Positions 1 to 8,904 of a DNA stretch of 64,000 bases are shown one piece after another (positions within the stretch are counted from its first letter, which is position 1; every line of letters begins with the position of its first letter). The notes under the pieces are model-generated. The model was not told the origin of the DNA. It was given only the letters and a program-made list of their open reading frames with translations, and did no database searches. The stretch is from Pseudomonas sp. DTU12.3 (GTDB lineage: Bacteria > Pseudomonadota > Gammaproteobacteria > Pseudomonadales > Pseudomonadaceae), in the NCBI RefSeq assembly GCF_004124275.1, contig NZ_CP027218.1, positions 2,669,501 to 2,733,500 on the forward strand. Reading direction: 5' to 3'. Both the position numbers and the translations under genes were made by a program.

Positions 1-557
1 AGCCGCCCGCCCTGTACCGACAGACCCTCGATGCTGGTGTTGGTCGCCGTCACGCCACGAAAACTTTCCGGCAACAATCGCGAGTCACCCGCCGCGACCA
101 CCGGGTTGGCGGGGAAGACATCGCCGACCCTGAGCACCGTATCAAACGCGCGCACTTTCGCTGCGCCACCGACCTTGGTGTACTCGTCCCGCGCCTCGCC
201 GTCGCTGTTGACCGGCAACACGTCAAACGAGCTGCGGCCACCGTTGCGCCCATCGCCGGTGTCGAGTTTCAGACCGATCATCGCGAAAGCATCAACACCC
301 ACTCCGACGGTGCCTTGGGTGAAGCCGGATTCGAACTTGCCGATCAGCGCCTGCGCCCAGGCTTCGGAGTAGCCATTGCCGGTCGGGCTGGATTGGCCGT
401 TGCGATGATCTCGGTTGAAGTACAAGTTGCGGTTGAGCAGCGTCAGGCTGCTGCCTTCGATAAAGCCTTGCGGCTTGTCCTCCGCCATCACCATGGACGG
501 CCCGGAGCCAACCACCACCGCTAACGCGGCTATCGATATTTTTGAATTGTTAACCAT
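1..557 (-). CDS. OprD-family outer membrane porin, 3' end outside the window
   Basis: The reading frame starts at the ATG at 557-555, preceded by AGGAGTGATTG, and runs off the left edge, so only about 185 N-terminal residues are seen. A cleavable signal peptide ends near SMVMAEDKPQG. The mature start (GFIEGSSLTLLNRNLYFNRD) and the later GRNGGRSSFDVLPVN stretch are typical of OprD-type specific porins, which form 18-stranded barrels for basic amino acids, small acids or aromatics. Family membership is clear. The substrate cannot be told from this part. Confidence 0.85.
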   Translation of the reverse strand, partial: MVNNSKISIAALAVVVGSGPSMVMAEDKPQGFIEGSSLTLLNRNLYFNRDHRNGQSSPTGNGYSEAWAQALIGKFESGFTQGTVGVGVDAFAMIGLKLDTGDGRNGGRSSFDVLPVNSDGEARDEYTKVGGAAKVRAFDTVLRVGDVFPANPVVAAGDSRLLPESFRGVTATNTSIEGLSVQGGR

Positions 558-904
558 CAATCACTCCTGAGGTTCGGCAGAACGCGAACGGGCTTCGGCG
601 TGGTTTTTATTGTTCGGCGCAAAAGGCGCGCCGGCAGGGTCGCCGGATGGCATCGTTGCAAGCTGCGGATAACGCCAAGGTGATGGGGGAATTACAATTT
701 CGTCATGTGCAGGTGGGTGGATTTCGATTCGTCAGCCAGCAAATCTGGCGAAGGCGCAGGGCGACAAACGGTCGATAGTGGCCACTGAATCAACGCGCTT
801 TTACCCGGTCGTATGGGCGGCTGCGCGCACCGCGTCGCGAAAGCGAGGACGAGGGCAGCGTGGCCGATTCCGTCGTCAAGACCTTGGTTTTAGGGATGTG
901 TTGA
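558..904. other. intergenic region between the porin and a small lipoprotein
   Basis: No convincing gene is seen in these 347 bases. The left part must hold the promoter of the leftward porin gene, and the right part that of the rightward lipoprotein gene. No strong -35/-10 pair or palindromic operator was recognised. Confidence 0.5.
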
Positions 905-1111
905 ATGAAGCGCGCAACAACGATGCTGCTGACTGTGACCGCCGCCGTATTGCTCGGTGGCTGTGTCGCGGATTTTGATGATGACCACCGCCATGGCCGG
1001 CATTACGACCGCGATCACGGGCGCAATTACGATCACGACCGCCGTTGGGATGACCGCGACGACGACCGCCGCGATGGCCGTCGCTATTATCGTGATCGCG
1101 ACGATGACTGA
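905..1111 (+). CDS. small lipoprotein rich in His, Asp and Arg
   Basis: This is a 68-residue protein. A short basic N-terminus and hydrophobic core lead to the lipobox LLGGC, so Cys20 is probably lipidated. After about residue 23 the mature chain is almost entirely D, H, R and Y in repeats such as HGRHYDRDHGRNYDHD. That composition suggests an unstructured, possibly metal-binding periplasmic tail, which is inference. A hairpin terminator follows at once. No named family is recognised. Confidence 0.7.
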   Translation: MKRATTMLLTVTAAVLLGGCVADFDDDHRHGRHYDRDHGRNYDHDRRWDDRDDDRRDGRRYYRDRDDD

Positions 1112-1121
1112 TTAAGCACAA

Positions 1122-1151
1122 AGAGGGCGTTCCCGCACAGGAACGCCCTCT
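1122..1151. terminator. Rho-independent terminator, probably bidirectional
   Basis: A perfect 12-bp stem (AGAGGGCGTTCC / GGAACGCCCTCT) with a 6-nt loop lies between the convergent genes 905-1111 and 1167-1442. T-runs are short on both sides. Confidence 0.7.
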
Positions 1152-1166
1152 GTCATTGCCTCTCGA

Positions 1167-1442
1167 TTAAAAATGAGCGCTCGCCTGGACGCTGGATCGC
1201 GCAGGCACTGAGGCCTCGATGTCCAGCAAATGGGTGGCGAGAATGTCGCTCAGAAAGCGGAACTGATCGTTGATGCCGACCACTTCATTGCTGAAATGGT
1301 TGCTCGCCGCGGGCATCAGCAGATCTTCGAAATTTTCGTTGACCACCAGCGCCTGAGCCTTGTGCGACACGGCGTGCTGATCGTAGTAGTTGCTGCCGAA
1401 CACCGGGAAACTCACGGAGAGTGTGACGTGGGTGTGAATCAT
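1167..1442 (-). CDS. hypothetical protein, 91 residues
   Basis: The start chosen is the ATG at 1442-1440, because GAGGAG sits about 8 nt upstream. A longer frame to 1553 lacks such a site. The protein (MIHTHVTLSVSFPVFG... to ...SSVQASAHF) has no signal peptide or membrane segment and is rich in His and Asn. No known domain is recognised. It is convergent with the small lipoprotein gene and shares its terminator. Confidence that it is expressed rests on the start site and clean spacing. Confidence 0.6.
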   Translation of the reverse strand: MIHTHVTLSVSFPVFGSNYYDQHAVSHKAQALVVNENFEDLLMPAASNHFSNEVVGINDQFRFLSDILATHLLDIEASVPARSSVQASAHF

Positions 1443-1556
1443 GCTGTGAACTCCTCGTTGTGTCTCGGATGGGGCAATCGTGCCTTTGGTTGGCGGCAGG
1501 CGGAAGGCAATCGTGGCAATGGTGAATATCGACGGCAGTGATGGTTGTCGCAAATC

Positions 1557-1652
1557 CCCTGTGGGAGCGGGCTTGCTCGCGAAAGCGTCGAGTCAGTCGA
1601 TTCTTATGTGTCTGATACACCGCATTCGCGAGCAAGCCCGCTCCCACAGGGG
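1557..1652. repeat. REPIN, family A
   Basis: Two REP units in inverted orientation (GTGGGAGCGGGCTTGCTCGCGAA and its complement) are separated by about 50 bp. CCCCT / AGGGG arms close the element. Confidence 0.9.
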
Positions 1653-1744
1653 ATCTGCGGTGTTTTTGCGGCAGCGGACAAACGGCCCGGCGCCCGCACC
1701 TATACTCAAGTCTGCCTCTCTCCTCAGCGAAGGACGCCCTCACC

Positions 1745-2827
1745 GTGAACCCGCGTGCGCTGCTCGTCGCCGCCCTGTTCCTGCTGGCCGGCTGCGCCAC
1801 CTCGACCCGGGCGCCGGTGCCGGCGCCGCAAGCCGTGTTCGTCTCGCCGCAGACCTGGCAGCAGATCGACCGGGAAATCGTCAGCGCCTCGCAACAGGCC
1901 ACCGAGCAGGTCAAGCTGTTCGCCCGTGGCTCGATGGAACATTGGCGCACTCGCGTCTATCAGCAAACTGAAGAAAATTTCATCCCGTGGTTCAGCAGCT
2001 ACTGGACGCAGGAATGGCTGTCGATGAAGGTCAGTTGGTACACCGTCAATGCCGGTGGCGAACAGGATGCTTCAGCCAAGCGCCTGGCGGCGTATCTGCT
2101 TGAGCAATATCAGAAAAGAGTGTTGGCGCCGGTGGCGGTGGAGATCGATCCGGACGCGATCCTCGGGCAGGCCACCGAGTTCTATACGCAGCTGATGGCC
2201 AAACAGATGCCGCTCATCGCCCAGCGTCACCGTGTACCGCTTGCGCAGCTTAACGGGCATTTGCAGAAGATCCCGGCCATCGCCCTCGGCCCGCCGCCGG
2301 CGCGGGATGCGTCGCTGTTGCAAGTCATCAGTACCGCGCCGTTGAACACCTTGCCGGCGTATGCCGCGCTGATCGACAAGATCCACACCGACGGCGGCGC
2401 CAAGGGTATCGCCTCGACCGACGCTGGCATGGCGCCGGTGGCTAAACGTGCCAGCCAGCGGATGGAGGCCGAAATGGCCCCGCGCGGGGCTGCCAGTGCA
2501 GTTGCGGCAGCAGCTGGCAAACTGGCGGGTGGGCTGATTTCGGTGGGGGTGGCGGGCATCCGCGCGATCATCCAGGCCAATGACCGTCCCGACAGCGAAG
2601 CGCTGATCCGCAGCAGCCTCGGCGGCACTTTCGACAAGGCCTGGCTGAAACTGGTGCAGAACCCGACCACCGGGGTCATGGCCGGCGCGCTGCACATGGC
2701 CGGGCAAGTCGAGCGCAATCTGGCCGGCAGCGAAGCACCGTCGGTCGGCTTGGGTGTGGAGGGTGTCGAATGGCGTCCGCCGCAATCGACTACTCAGCAG
2801 ATCGAACCCAACGTACAAGGAGAATGA
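1745..2827 (+). CDS. putative lipoprotein of unknown function
   Basis: This is a 360-residue protein with a GTG start, preceded by AAGGA at about 11 nt. The N-terminus has a hydrophobic core and lipobox LAGC (Cys17), then a Pro/Ala-rich linker, which implies attachment to a membrane. The body is alpha-helical and includes an Ala/Gly-rich stretch near residues 250-280 (SAVAAAAGKLAGGLISVGVAG) that could insert in or bend at a membrane. No named domain is recognised. Its stop lies 2 nt before the start of the DUF1428 gene, so the two are likely co-transcribed. Confidence 0.75.
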   Translation: MNPRALLVAALFLLAGCATSTRAPVPAPQAVFVSPQTWQQIDREIVSASQQATEQVKLFARGSMEHWRTRVYQQTEENFIPWFSSYWTQEWLSMKVSWYTVNAGGEQDASAKRLAAYLLEQYQKRVLAPVAVEIDPDAILGQATEFYTQLMAKQMPLIAQRHRVPLAQLNGHLQKIPAIALGPPPARDASLLQVISTAPLNTLPAYAALIDKIHTDGGAKGIASTDAGMAPVAKRASQRMEAEMAPRGAASAVAAAAGKLAGGLISVGVAGIRAIIQANDRPDSEALIRSSLGGTFDKAWLKLVQNPTTGVMAGALHMAGQVERNLAGSEAPSVGLGVEGVEWRPPQSTTQQIEPNVQGE

Positions 2828-2829
2828 TC

Positions 2830-3183
2830 ATGGCTTACATCGATATTTTTGTGGCGCCGGTGCCGACTGCCAATCGTGAACAGTACAAACAACACTGCGT
2901 CATCGCGGCGAAACTGTTCAAAGAGTACGGCGCGCTGAGCGTCGCCGAATGCTGGGGCGATGACGTGCCTGACGGCAAGCTCACGTCGTTTCCAATGGCG
3001 GTGAAACTCCAGGACGGCGAAACCGTGGTCTCGGGCTGGCTGATCTGGCCCGACAAAGCCACCCGCGATGCCGGCATGGCAAAAATGATGGAAGACCCGC
3101 GCATGCAACCGGACGTCAACCCGATGCCGTTCGACGGCAAGCGGATGATCTACGGCGGCTTCCAATACCTCCTCGAACCCTGA
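2830..3183 (+). CDS. DUF1428 family protein (YbaA-like)
   Basis: This is a 117-residue protein. The ATG at 2830 is preferred over the ATG at 2824 because AAGGAG sits 7 nt before it. The MAYIDIFVAPVP start, the central GWLIWPDKATRD and the MPFDGKRMIYGGF end are typical of DUF1428, a dimeric alpha/beta-barrel-like family with no established reaction. It is probably cytoplasmic. It directly follows the lipoprotein gene. Confidence 0.9.
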   Translation: MAYIDIFVAPVPTANREQYKQHCVIAAKLFKEYGALSVAECWGDDVPDGKLTSFPMAVKLQDGETVVSGWLIWPDKATRDAGMAKMMEDPRMQPDVNPMPFDGKRMIYGGFQYLLEP

Positions 3184-3198
3184 ACCACGCACACCTCC

Positions 3199-3282
3199 CT
3201 GTAGGAGCTGCGGCACGCTGCGATCTTTTGATCTTTTTTACAATCAACATCAAAAGATCGCAGCCTTCGGCAGCTCCTACAG
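3199..3282. repeat. long inverted repeat, family B
   Basis: A near-perfect hairpin: CTGTAGGAGCTGCGGCACGC, then TGCGATCTTTTGAT, and the complementary arm after a short AT-rich loop. The same element recurs at 4244, 5543, 8650, 22118, 26353, 29986, 44733 and 61228. Confidence 0.9.
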
Positions 3283-3287
3283 AGGCG

Positions 3288-3482
3288 TCATTCGGAGGAG
3301 GGGGTGATTCGGCAGCCTTTGCGGTTGCGGATCTGTTCGTCTGTCGGCCGTTCGCGGACGAATTCGAAGCGTGGCTCGCCCTCGCTGTAATGCACCAGCC
3401 AGCCCCATTCCAGCTCATGTTCGTCCTGCCCGGGATGCGGCGGTCGCGCCCACCACGGCTCTTTGCTGAGGATCTCGCGCAT
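3288..3482 (-). CDS. small hypothetical protein, 64 residues
   Basis: The frame starts at the ATG at 3482, with GGAGG 6 nt upstream. The product is acidic and Trp-rich in its first half (EPWWARPPHPGQDEHELEWG) with a more basic C-terminus. No signal peptide or known domain is seen. The good ribosome site and lack of overlap with other genes favour a real gene, transcribed away from thpR. Confidence 0.6.
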   Translation of the reverse strand: MREILSKEPWWARPPHPGQDEHELEWGWLVHYSEGEPRFEFVRERPTDEQIRNRKGCRITPSSE

Positions 3483-3588
3483 GGCGGCCTCCGATTGATG
3501 GCAATCCTTGAACTATAGCTTCCTGACACGAGTCGTCTGATCAGGCTGTGTAGAATCCGGCCGATCACGATAAACAGGGGGCAGGGCC

Positions 3589-4110
3589 ATGACCGATGAA
3601 GCGAAACGACTGTTTTTCGCCCTCGATTGCCCGGCGGTGCAGCGCAAGGCAATCGCCCAGTGGCGCGGGGAGTTGGGTTTGCGCACCGGTAAGCCGGTGC
3701 CGGCTGACAATTTTCATCTGACGTTGCTGTTCCTCGGTGCTGTGCCGTTGGCGCAGATCAATGAGGTTTGCGAGGCTGCTGGAAAAGTGCGCAAACCGGG
3801 GGAGCCGTTGAAGATTCTGCTGGATCGCTTGCAGGTCTGGCATCGCCCCGGGATCTTGTCGTTGGCGCCTGAACAGGCGCCGCAGGCGTTATTGCGCTTG
3901 GGCTATGCGCTGGAGCAGGCGATGTTGCCGTTCGGTTTCGAGGAGACCTCCCACGAGTTTCGCCCGCACCTGACCTTGGCCCGGGACTACCGCGCGCCGG
4001 AGCCGGAATCCGCGACGCTGCCCGAGTTTTTCCTGCGCGCCGAACGCTTTGCCCTGTTCGAATCGCACAAGGGCCGCTACCGGGTTCTGCAGGATTGGCC
4101 GCTGATGTGA
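3589..4110 (+). CDS. thpR: RNA 2',3'-cyclic phosphodiesterase (2'-5' RNA ligase family)
   Basis: This is a 173-residue protein of the 2H phosphoesterase superfamily. Both catalytic motifs are present: HLTL at residues 43-46 and HLTL at 127-130. The length matches bacterial ThpR/LigT. The enzyme opens RNA 2',3'-cyclic phosphates to 2'-phosphates, and some members join 2'-5' ends. It is a cytoplasmic protein. GGGGGCAGGGCC precedes the ATG. It stands alone. Confidence 0.9.
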   Translation: MTDEAKRLFFALDCPAVQRKAIAQWRGELGLRTGKPVPADNFHLTLLFLGAVPLAQINEVCEAAGKVRKPGEPLKILLDRLQVWHRPGILSLAPEQAPQALLRLGYALEQAMLPFGFEETSHEFRPHLTLARDYRAPEPESATLPEFFLRAERFALFESHKGRYRVLQDWPLM

Positions 4111-4116
4111 AGCGAC

Positions 4117-4140
4117 AAAAAAAGGCGCCCGAGGGCGCCT
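4117..4140 (-). terminator. Rho-independent terminator
   Basis: The stem AGGCGCCC / GGGCGCCT has a T-run of seven on the minus strand. It therefore best fits termination of leftward transcripts from potF (ending at 4346), although it also lies just after thpR. Confidence 0.7.
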
Positions 4141-4243
4141 GAGAATTCACCCGAGCCGAGGGAGCCAGGTGAGGCCGTTCATAGCAGGGTGCAGCGGTGG
4201 TAAGGCGCTGCGCGAACGGGAAAACACTAATTCTGAAATTACC

Positions 4244-4334
4244 CCCTGTAGGAGCTGCGGCACGCTGCGATCTTTTGATGTTGATTGAAAAAAACAGGAT
4301 CAAAAGATCGCAGCGTGCCGCAGCTCCTACAGGG
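4244..4334. repeat. long inverted repeat, family B
   Basis: Arms CCCTGTAGGAGCTGCGGCAC and complement, with the GATCTTTTGAT / ATCAAAAGATC core. It lies between the potF stop and the terminator at 4117. Confidence 0.9.
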
Positions 4335-4345
4335 TCGGTGTGGGT

Positions 4346-5443
4346 TTATTTGCCGAGTTTCACCCGGGTCCAGCCACGGGTCATGATTCGCTGCGTGGCG
4401 ATCGGCTGATCCGGCACCGCATACAGCGTCGCCATCACCGCTTGCGACGGGTATGAGCCCGGGTCGTTACGGATCGCTTCATCCACCAATGGCGTGGCCG
4501 CCGAGTTGGCGTTGCTGTAACCGTTGCTGTTGGTGATCTCGGCGATGATGTCCGGACGCATCAGGAAGTCCATGAACAGGTAAGCGTTCTCGACGTTCGC
4601 CGCATCGCGCGGGATGGCGACCATGTCGTAGAAGCTGCCTGCGCCTTCCTTGGGAATGCTGTAGTCGATCACCACGTTGTTGCCCGATTCCACCGCGCGG
4701 GCCTTGGCCTGCAACACGTCACCGGAATAACCGACCGCCACGCAGATGTTGCCGTTGGCCAGATCGGAGATGTATTTCGAGGAATGGAAATACGCCACGT
4801 TCGGGCGGATTTTCATGAACAGCGCCTCGGCTTCCTTGATGTGCGCGGTGTCCTGGTCATTCACCGGGTAGCCCAAGTAGTGCAGGGCGGCGGGGATCAT
4901 TTCGGTCGGCGAGTCGAGGAAACTGATGCCACAGGCTTTGAGCTTTTCAGCGTTTTCCGGCTTGAACAGCAAGTCCCAGGAATTGGTCGGAGCATTGGCG
5001 CCGAGCACTTCCTTGACCTTGGCCGGGTTGAAACCGATGCCGATCGAGCCCCACATGTACGGGAACGCGTGGGCGTTGTCCGGATCACTGGCGGCAGCGT
5101 TTTTCAGCAGCACCGGATTGAGATTCTTCCAGTTCGGCAGCTTCGATTTATCCAGCGTCTGATAGACACCGGCCTTGATCTGCTTGGCCAGGAAACTGTT
5201 CGACGGCACGACCAGGTCGTAGCCGGATTTGCCCGCCAGCAAGCGCGCCTCAAGGGTCTCGTTGCTGTCGAAGACGTCGTAGGTCACACGGATGCCGGTC
5301 TCGTCTTCGAACTTCTTGACGGTGTCCGGCGCGATGTAATCGGACCAGTTGTAAACACGCAGCACCTTGTCGTTGGCCTGGGCGCCCATGACCATTGCGC
5401 CCATTAAGGACAGTGTCAGCAGAGTCCTGCCAAACATTTTCAT
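4346..5443 (-). CDS. potF: periplasmic putrescine-binding protein of an ABC transporter
   Basis: This is a 365-residue protein from the ATG at 5443 (MKMFGRTLL...), chosen because GGAG lies 9 nt before it and a signal peptide ending at GAQA follows directly. [20 protein letters not shown] opens the mature domain, as in PotF/SpuD/SpuE. Later features are [21 protein letters not shown] and the end [15 protein letters not shown]. It should capture putrescine, possibly spermidine, and deliver it to PotGHI. Here it is last in the leftward cluster, separated from potI by repeats. Confidence 0.9.
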   Translation of the reverse strand: MKMFGRTLLTLSLMGAMVMGAQANDKVLRVYNWSDYIAPDTVKKFEDETGIRVTYDVFDSNETLEARLLAGKSGYDLVVPSNSFLAKQIKAGVYQTLDKSKLPNWKNLNPVLLKNAAASDPDNAHAFPYMWGSIGIGFNPAKVKEVLGANAPTNSWDLLFKPENAEKLKACGISFLDSPTEMIPAALHYLGYPVNDQDTAHIKEAEALFMKIRPNVAYFHSSKYISDLANGNICVAVGYSGDVLQAKARAVESGNNVVIDYSIPKEGAGSFYDMVAIPRDAANVENAYLFMDFLMRPDIIAEITNSNGYSNANSAATPLVDEAIRNDPGSYPSQAVMATLYAVPDQPIATQRIMTRGWTRVKLGK

Positions 5444-5481
5444 CGGTACAACTCCATTCTTTTTATTCATATTACGCAAAG

Positions 5482-5530
5482 CCCCCTCACCCTAACCCTC
5501 TCCCGGGGGAGAGGGGACTGACCGAGGGGC
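5482..5530. repeat. half copy of repeat family C
   Basis: CCCCTCACCCTAACCCTCTCCC followed by a short hairpin GGGGGAGAGGGGACTGACC matches the left end of the full elements at 11354 and 53224. The right half is missing. Confidence 0.75.
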
Positions 5531-5542
5531 TGACTACATTTG

Positions 5543-5631
5543 TGTAGGAGCTGTCGAGTGAAACGAGGCTGCGATCTTTTGATCATTCACATCAATATCA
5601 AAAGATCGCAGCGTGCCGCAGCTCCTACAGG
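5543..5631. repeat. long inverted repeat, family B (partly decayed left arm)
   Basis: The left arm reads GTAGGAGCTGTCGAGTGAAACGAGG instead of the usual sequence, while the right arm is intact. It ends 1 nt before the potI stop codon and separates potI from potF. Confidence 0.85.
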
Positions 5632-5632
5632 G

Positions 5633-6508
5633 TTATGCGGTGGCGGCTTGTTGCGGTTGCTGCCACGACTCGTTCGCCGTCTGATCCATCGCTTCCTGAA
5701 TCGCACGCTTGCGATTGGCTTCTGCCTTGCGGCCGAAGTACCAGACCAGGAAGGTCACCAAGGAAACCGCCAGCAGAATCAGGCTCGCCACCGCGTTGAT
5801 CTCAGGCTTCACGCCCAGACGCACCGCCGAGAACACTTCCATCGGCAACGTCGTCGAACCCGGACCGGAAACGAAGCTCGCCAACACCAGATCATCCAGC
5901 GACAAGGCGAACGACATCATCCCGCCCGCTGCCAGCGACGGCGCGATCATTGGAATGGTGATCAGGAAAAACACCTTGAACGGCTTCGCCCCCAGATCCA
6001 TCGCCGCTTCTTCGATCGACAGATCCAGCTCGCGCAGGCGGGCGGAGACTACCACCGCCACATAGGCTGCACAAAACGTGGTGTGGGCGATCCAGATCGT
6101 GACGATGCCACGCTCCTGCGGCCAGCCGATCAACTGCGCCATGGCCACGAACAGCAGCAACAGCGACAGACCGGTGATCACTTCAGGCATCACCAACGGC
6201 GCGGTGACCAGACCGCCAAACAGCGTGCGACCCTTGAAGCGCGTCACGCGAGTCAGGACGAAGGCGGCGAGGGTGCCCAACGCCACTGCAGCAATCGCGG
6301 TATAGCAGGCGATTTCCAGCGAGCGCACCACCGAGCCCATCAGTTGCGTGTTGTCGAGCAAACCGACGTACCACTTCACTGACCAGCCGCCCCACACCGT
6401 CACCAGTTTGGAGGCGTTGAACGAGTAGATCACCAGAATCAGCATCGGCAGATAAATGAACATCAAGCCGAAGATCAACATGAACTTGGAAAAACCGAAG
6501 CGTTTCAT
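5633..6508 (-). CDS. potI: putrescine ABC transporter permease
   Basis: This is a 291-residue inner membrane protein with about six transmembrane helices (first at residues 10-30). The binding-protein-dependent transport signature is present (EEAAMDLGAKPFKVFFLITIP, the EAA loop that docks on the ATPase). It pairs with PotH to form the channel. Its ATG overlaps the potH stop by 4 nt, so translation is probably coupled. The C-terminal tail is rich in Gln and Ala. Confidence 0.92.
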   Translation of the reverse strand: MKRFGFSKFMLIFGLMFIYLPMLILVIYSFNASKLVTVWGGWSVKWYVGLLDNTQLMGSVVRSLEIACYTAIAAVALGTLAAFVLTRVTRFKGRTLFGGLVTAPLVMPEVITGLSLLLLFVAMAQLIGWPQERGIVTIWIAHTTFCAAYVAVVVSARLRELDLSIEEAAMDLGAKPFKVFFLITIPMIAPSLAAGGMMSFALSLDDLVLASFVSGPGSTTLPMEVFSAVRLGVKPEINAVASLILLAVSLVTFLVWYFGRKAEANRKRAIQEAMDQTANESWQQPQQAATA

Positions 6509-7419
6509 CCCCGTGCCTCCATCTCTTTGGCCTGGCTGCGGTTGAACAGCAGAATCGGCACAATCAGGATCAAAAGCATCACCACCGCCAGCGCAGACGC
6601 CACCGGCCAGTCGCGGTTATTGAAGAACTCTTGCCACAGCACGCGACCGATCATCAGCGTCTCCGGGCCACCCAGCAGTTCCGGAATCACGAACTCACCG
6701 ACCACTGGAATGAACACCAGCATGCACCCGGCAATAATGCCGTTCTTGGCCAGCGGTACAGTGATTTTCCAGAAGTTGTTGAAGTTGCTCGAACCCAGAT
6801 CCGACGCGGCTTCGAGCAGGCTGCCGTCGTGCTTGACGAGGTTGGCGTAGAGCGGCAACACCATGAACGGCAGGTAGGCGTAAACCACACCTATGTAGAC
6901 GGCCGTGTTGGTGTTGAGGATCTCGATCGGGTGATCGGTCAGCCCCGTCCACATCAGAAACGCGTTGAGCAGACCGTTGTTGCTGAGGATGCCCATCCAC
7001 GCGTAAACGCGGATCAGGATCGCGGTCCAGGTCGGCATCATGATCAACAGCAGCAGGACGTTTTGCGTTTCCTTGCCGGTCTTGGTGATTGCGTAGGCCA
7101 TCGGGAAACCGATCACCAGGCACATCAGCGTGCTCAGCGCCGCGACCTTCAGCGAACCGAGGTAGGCCGACAGGTACAGCTCGTCTTCGCCGAGCATGGT
7201 GTAGTTGCCGATGTTCAGCATCAGCTGGAATTTCTGTTCGGCGTAGGTGTAGATCTCCGAGTACGGCGGGATCGACAACGCGGCTTCCGAGAAGCTGATC
7301 TTCATCACCAGGAAGAACGGCAGCATGAAGAACAGGAACAGCCAGATGAACGGGATGCCGATCACCAGTTTTCGTCCGCTGGGCACCAGGCGCAGGAATT
7401 GCTGATTGAAGGTTTTCAT
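6505..7419 (-). CDS. potH: putrescine ABC transporter permease
   Basis: This is a 304-residue membrane protein from the ATG at 7419, which overlaps the potG stop (ATGA). The N-terminal helix PFIWLFLFFMLPFF is followed by about five more. The EAA loop reads LLEAASDLGSSNFNNFWKIT. Its length and order match PotH/SpuG. It forms the heteromeric channel with PotI. Confidence 0.92.
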   Translation of the reverse strand: MKTFNQQFLRLVPSGRKLVIGIPFIWLFLFFMLPFFLVMKISFSEAALSIPPYSEIYTYAEQKFQLMLNIGNYTMLGEDELYLSAYLGSLKVAALSTLMCLVIGFPMAYAITKTGKETQNVLLLLIMMPTWTAILIRVYAWMGILSNNGLLNAFLMWTGLTDHPIEILNTNTAVYIGVVYAYLPFMVLPLYANLVKHDGSLLEAASDLGSSNFNNFWKITVPLAKNGIIAGCMLVFIPVVGEFVIPELLGGPETLMIGRVLWQEFFNNRDWPVASALAVVMLLILIVPILLFNRSQAKEMEARG

Positions 7420-8558
7420 GAGCGCAGTACCACGCCGCTGTCGTCTTCCCACCACACGTAGACCTTGTCGTCCCAGGTCGGACGCGCGCCACGGCGTTCG
7501 GCGTTGGCCATGAACGACTGGACGATCTTGCCGCCCGGCAGCTCGACGTAGAACACCGAGTGGCCGCCGAGGTAAGCGATGTCATGCACCTTGCCTTCGG
7601 ACCAGTTGTAGCGGAACTCAGGCTTGGTGGTGCTGACGAGCATTTTTTCCGGACGGATCGCGTAGGTGACCGACTTGTCCTGCACCGAGGTGCTGACGCC
7701 ATGACCGACGTAAATCTTTTGCTGCAGGTCCGGGCTGTGGATGATCGCGTGACCTTCAAGGTCTTCCACCACGGTGCCGTCGAAGGCGTTCACGTTGCCG
7801 ATGAACTCGCAGACCATGCGGCTGACCGGGGCTTCATAGATGTCGATCGGGCTGCCGATCTGCGCGATCCAGCCGAGGTGCATGATCGCGATGCGCTCGG
7901 CCATGGTCATGGCCTCTTCCTGGTCGTGGGTCACCATCACGCAGGTCACGCCGACGCGCTCGATAATCTGCACCAGCTCCAGTTGCATCTGCGAACGCAG
8001 CTTTTTATCCAGCGCACCCATCGGCTCGTCGAGCAGCAACAGCTTCGGACGCTTGGCCAGCGAACGGGCGAGGGCGACGCGCTGACGCTGACCGCCGGAC
8101 AGTTGATGCGGCTTGCGTTTGGCGTATTGGGTCATGTGCACCAGGCGCAGCATTTCATCGACACGGGCGTCGATTTCGCTGGCCGGCAAACGGTCTTGCT
8201 TGAGGCCGAAGGCGATGTTCTGCGCAACGGTCATGTGTGGGAACAGCGCGTAGGACTGGAACATCATGTTGATCGGCCGCTCGTACGGCGGCATGTCAGT
8301 GATGTCCACGCCGTCGAGCAGAATTCGCCCTTCAGTCGGGCGCTCGAAACCGGCGAGCATGCGCAGCAGGGTCGATTTGCCCGAACCGGAGCCACCGAGC
8401 AGGGCAAAGATTTCACCCTGATGAATCTCCAGGGACACATCATCCACTGCGGTGGTTTCGTCGAACTTCTTGGTGACGCGATCGACTTTCACCAGAACCT
8501 TTTTCGGTTGCTGATGACCCTCAAGAGCCTTCCTGTAAGTGCTGGAGGCGTTTGCCAT
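7416..8558 (-). CDS. potG: putrescine ABC transporter ATP-binding protein
   Basis: This is a 380-residue ATPase. Walker A GGSGSGKST is at 55-63, the signature LSGGQ at 153-157 and Walker B LLLLDEP at 173-179. A C-terminal TOBE-type domain follows from about residue 290. The start at 8558 (MANASSTYRK) fits the family length. It is the first gene of the leftward potGHI operon. The gap upstream to puuD holds a family B repeat, so transcription may start between the repeat and the gene. Confidence 0.93.
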   Translation of the reverse strand: MANASSTYRKALEGHQQPKKVLVKVDRVTKKFDETTAVDDVSLEIHQGEIFALLGGSGSGKSTLLRMLAGFERPTEGRILLDGVDITDMPPYERPINMMFQSYALFPHMTVAQNIAFGLKQDRLPASEIDARVDEMLRLVHMTQYAKRKPHQLSGGQRQRVALARSLAKRPKLLLLDEPMGALDKKLRSQMQLELVQIIERVGVTCVMVTHDQEEAMTMAERIAIMHLGWIAQIGSPIDIYEAPVSRMVCEFIGNVNAFDGTVVEDLEGHAIIHSPDLQQKIYVGHGVSTSVQDKSVTYAIRPEKMLVSTTKPEFRYNWSEGKVHDIAYLGGHSVFYVELPGGKIVQSFMANAERRGARPTWDDKVYVWWEDDSGVVLRS

Positions 8559-8649
8559 GTGAAACTCCCAACATGTTTCAGTCGCCTGGCCAATGTGGCC
8601 GGGCTTAAGTGGATTGCAAGCCAGGAACAACCATCCCCCTCACACATGG

Positions 8650-8740
8650 CCCTGTAGGAGCTGCCGAAGGCTGCGATCTTTTGATGATGGTTTTTAACAT
8701 CAAGATCAAAAGATCGCAGCCTTCGGCAGCTCCTACAGGG
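8650..8740. repeat. long inverted repeat, family B
   Basis: Well-conserved arms (CCCTGTAGGAGCTGCCGAAG and complement). It is the only recognisable feature in the 346 bases between puuD and potG. Confidence 0.9.
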
Positions 8741-8904
8741 GCCACATTTTCAGTGGGTTGCCCTGACTTGGTCGGCGCCGCCGTCCTGGCTGCCTGGGTC
8801 GTACTTGTTGTTATTACGGGTGTTGTCTTTCACGGATGACGGATGCGTAAAGGCACACCCGACATTCATGGGGGCAGTAAATCGTTATGTATTGCTGGCT
8901 GATG

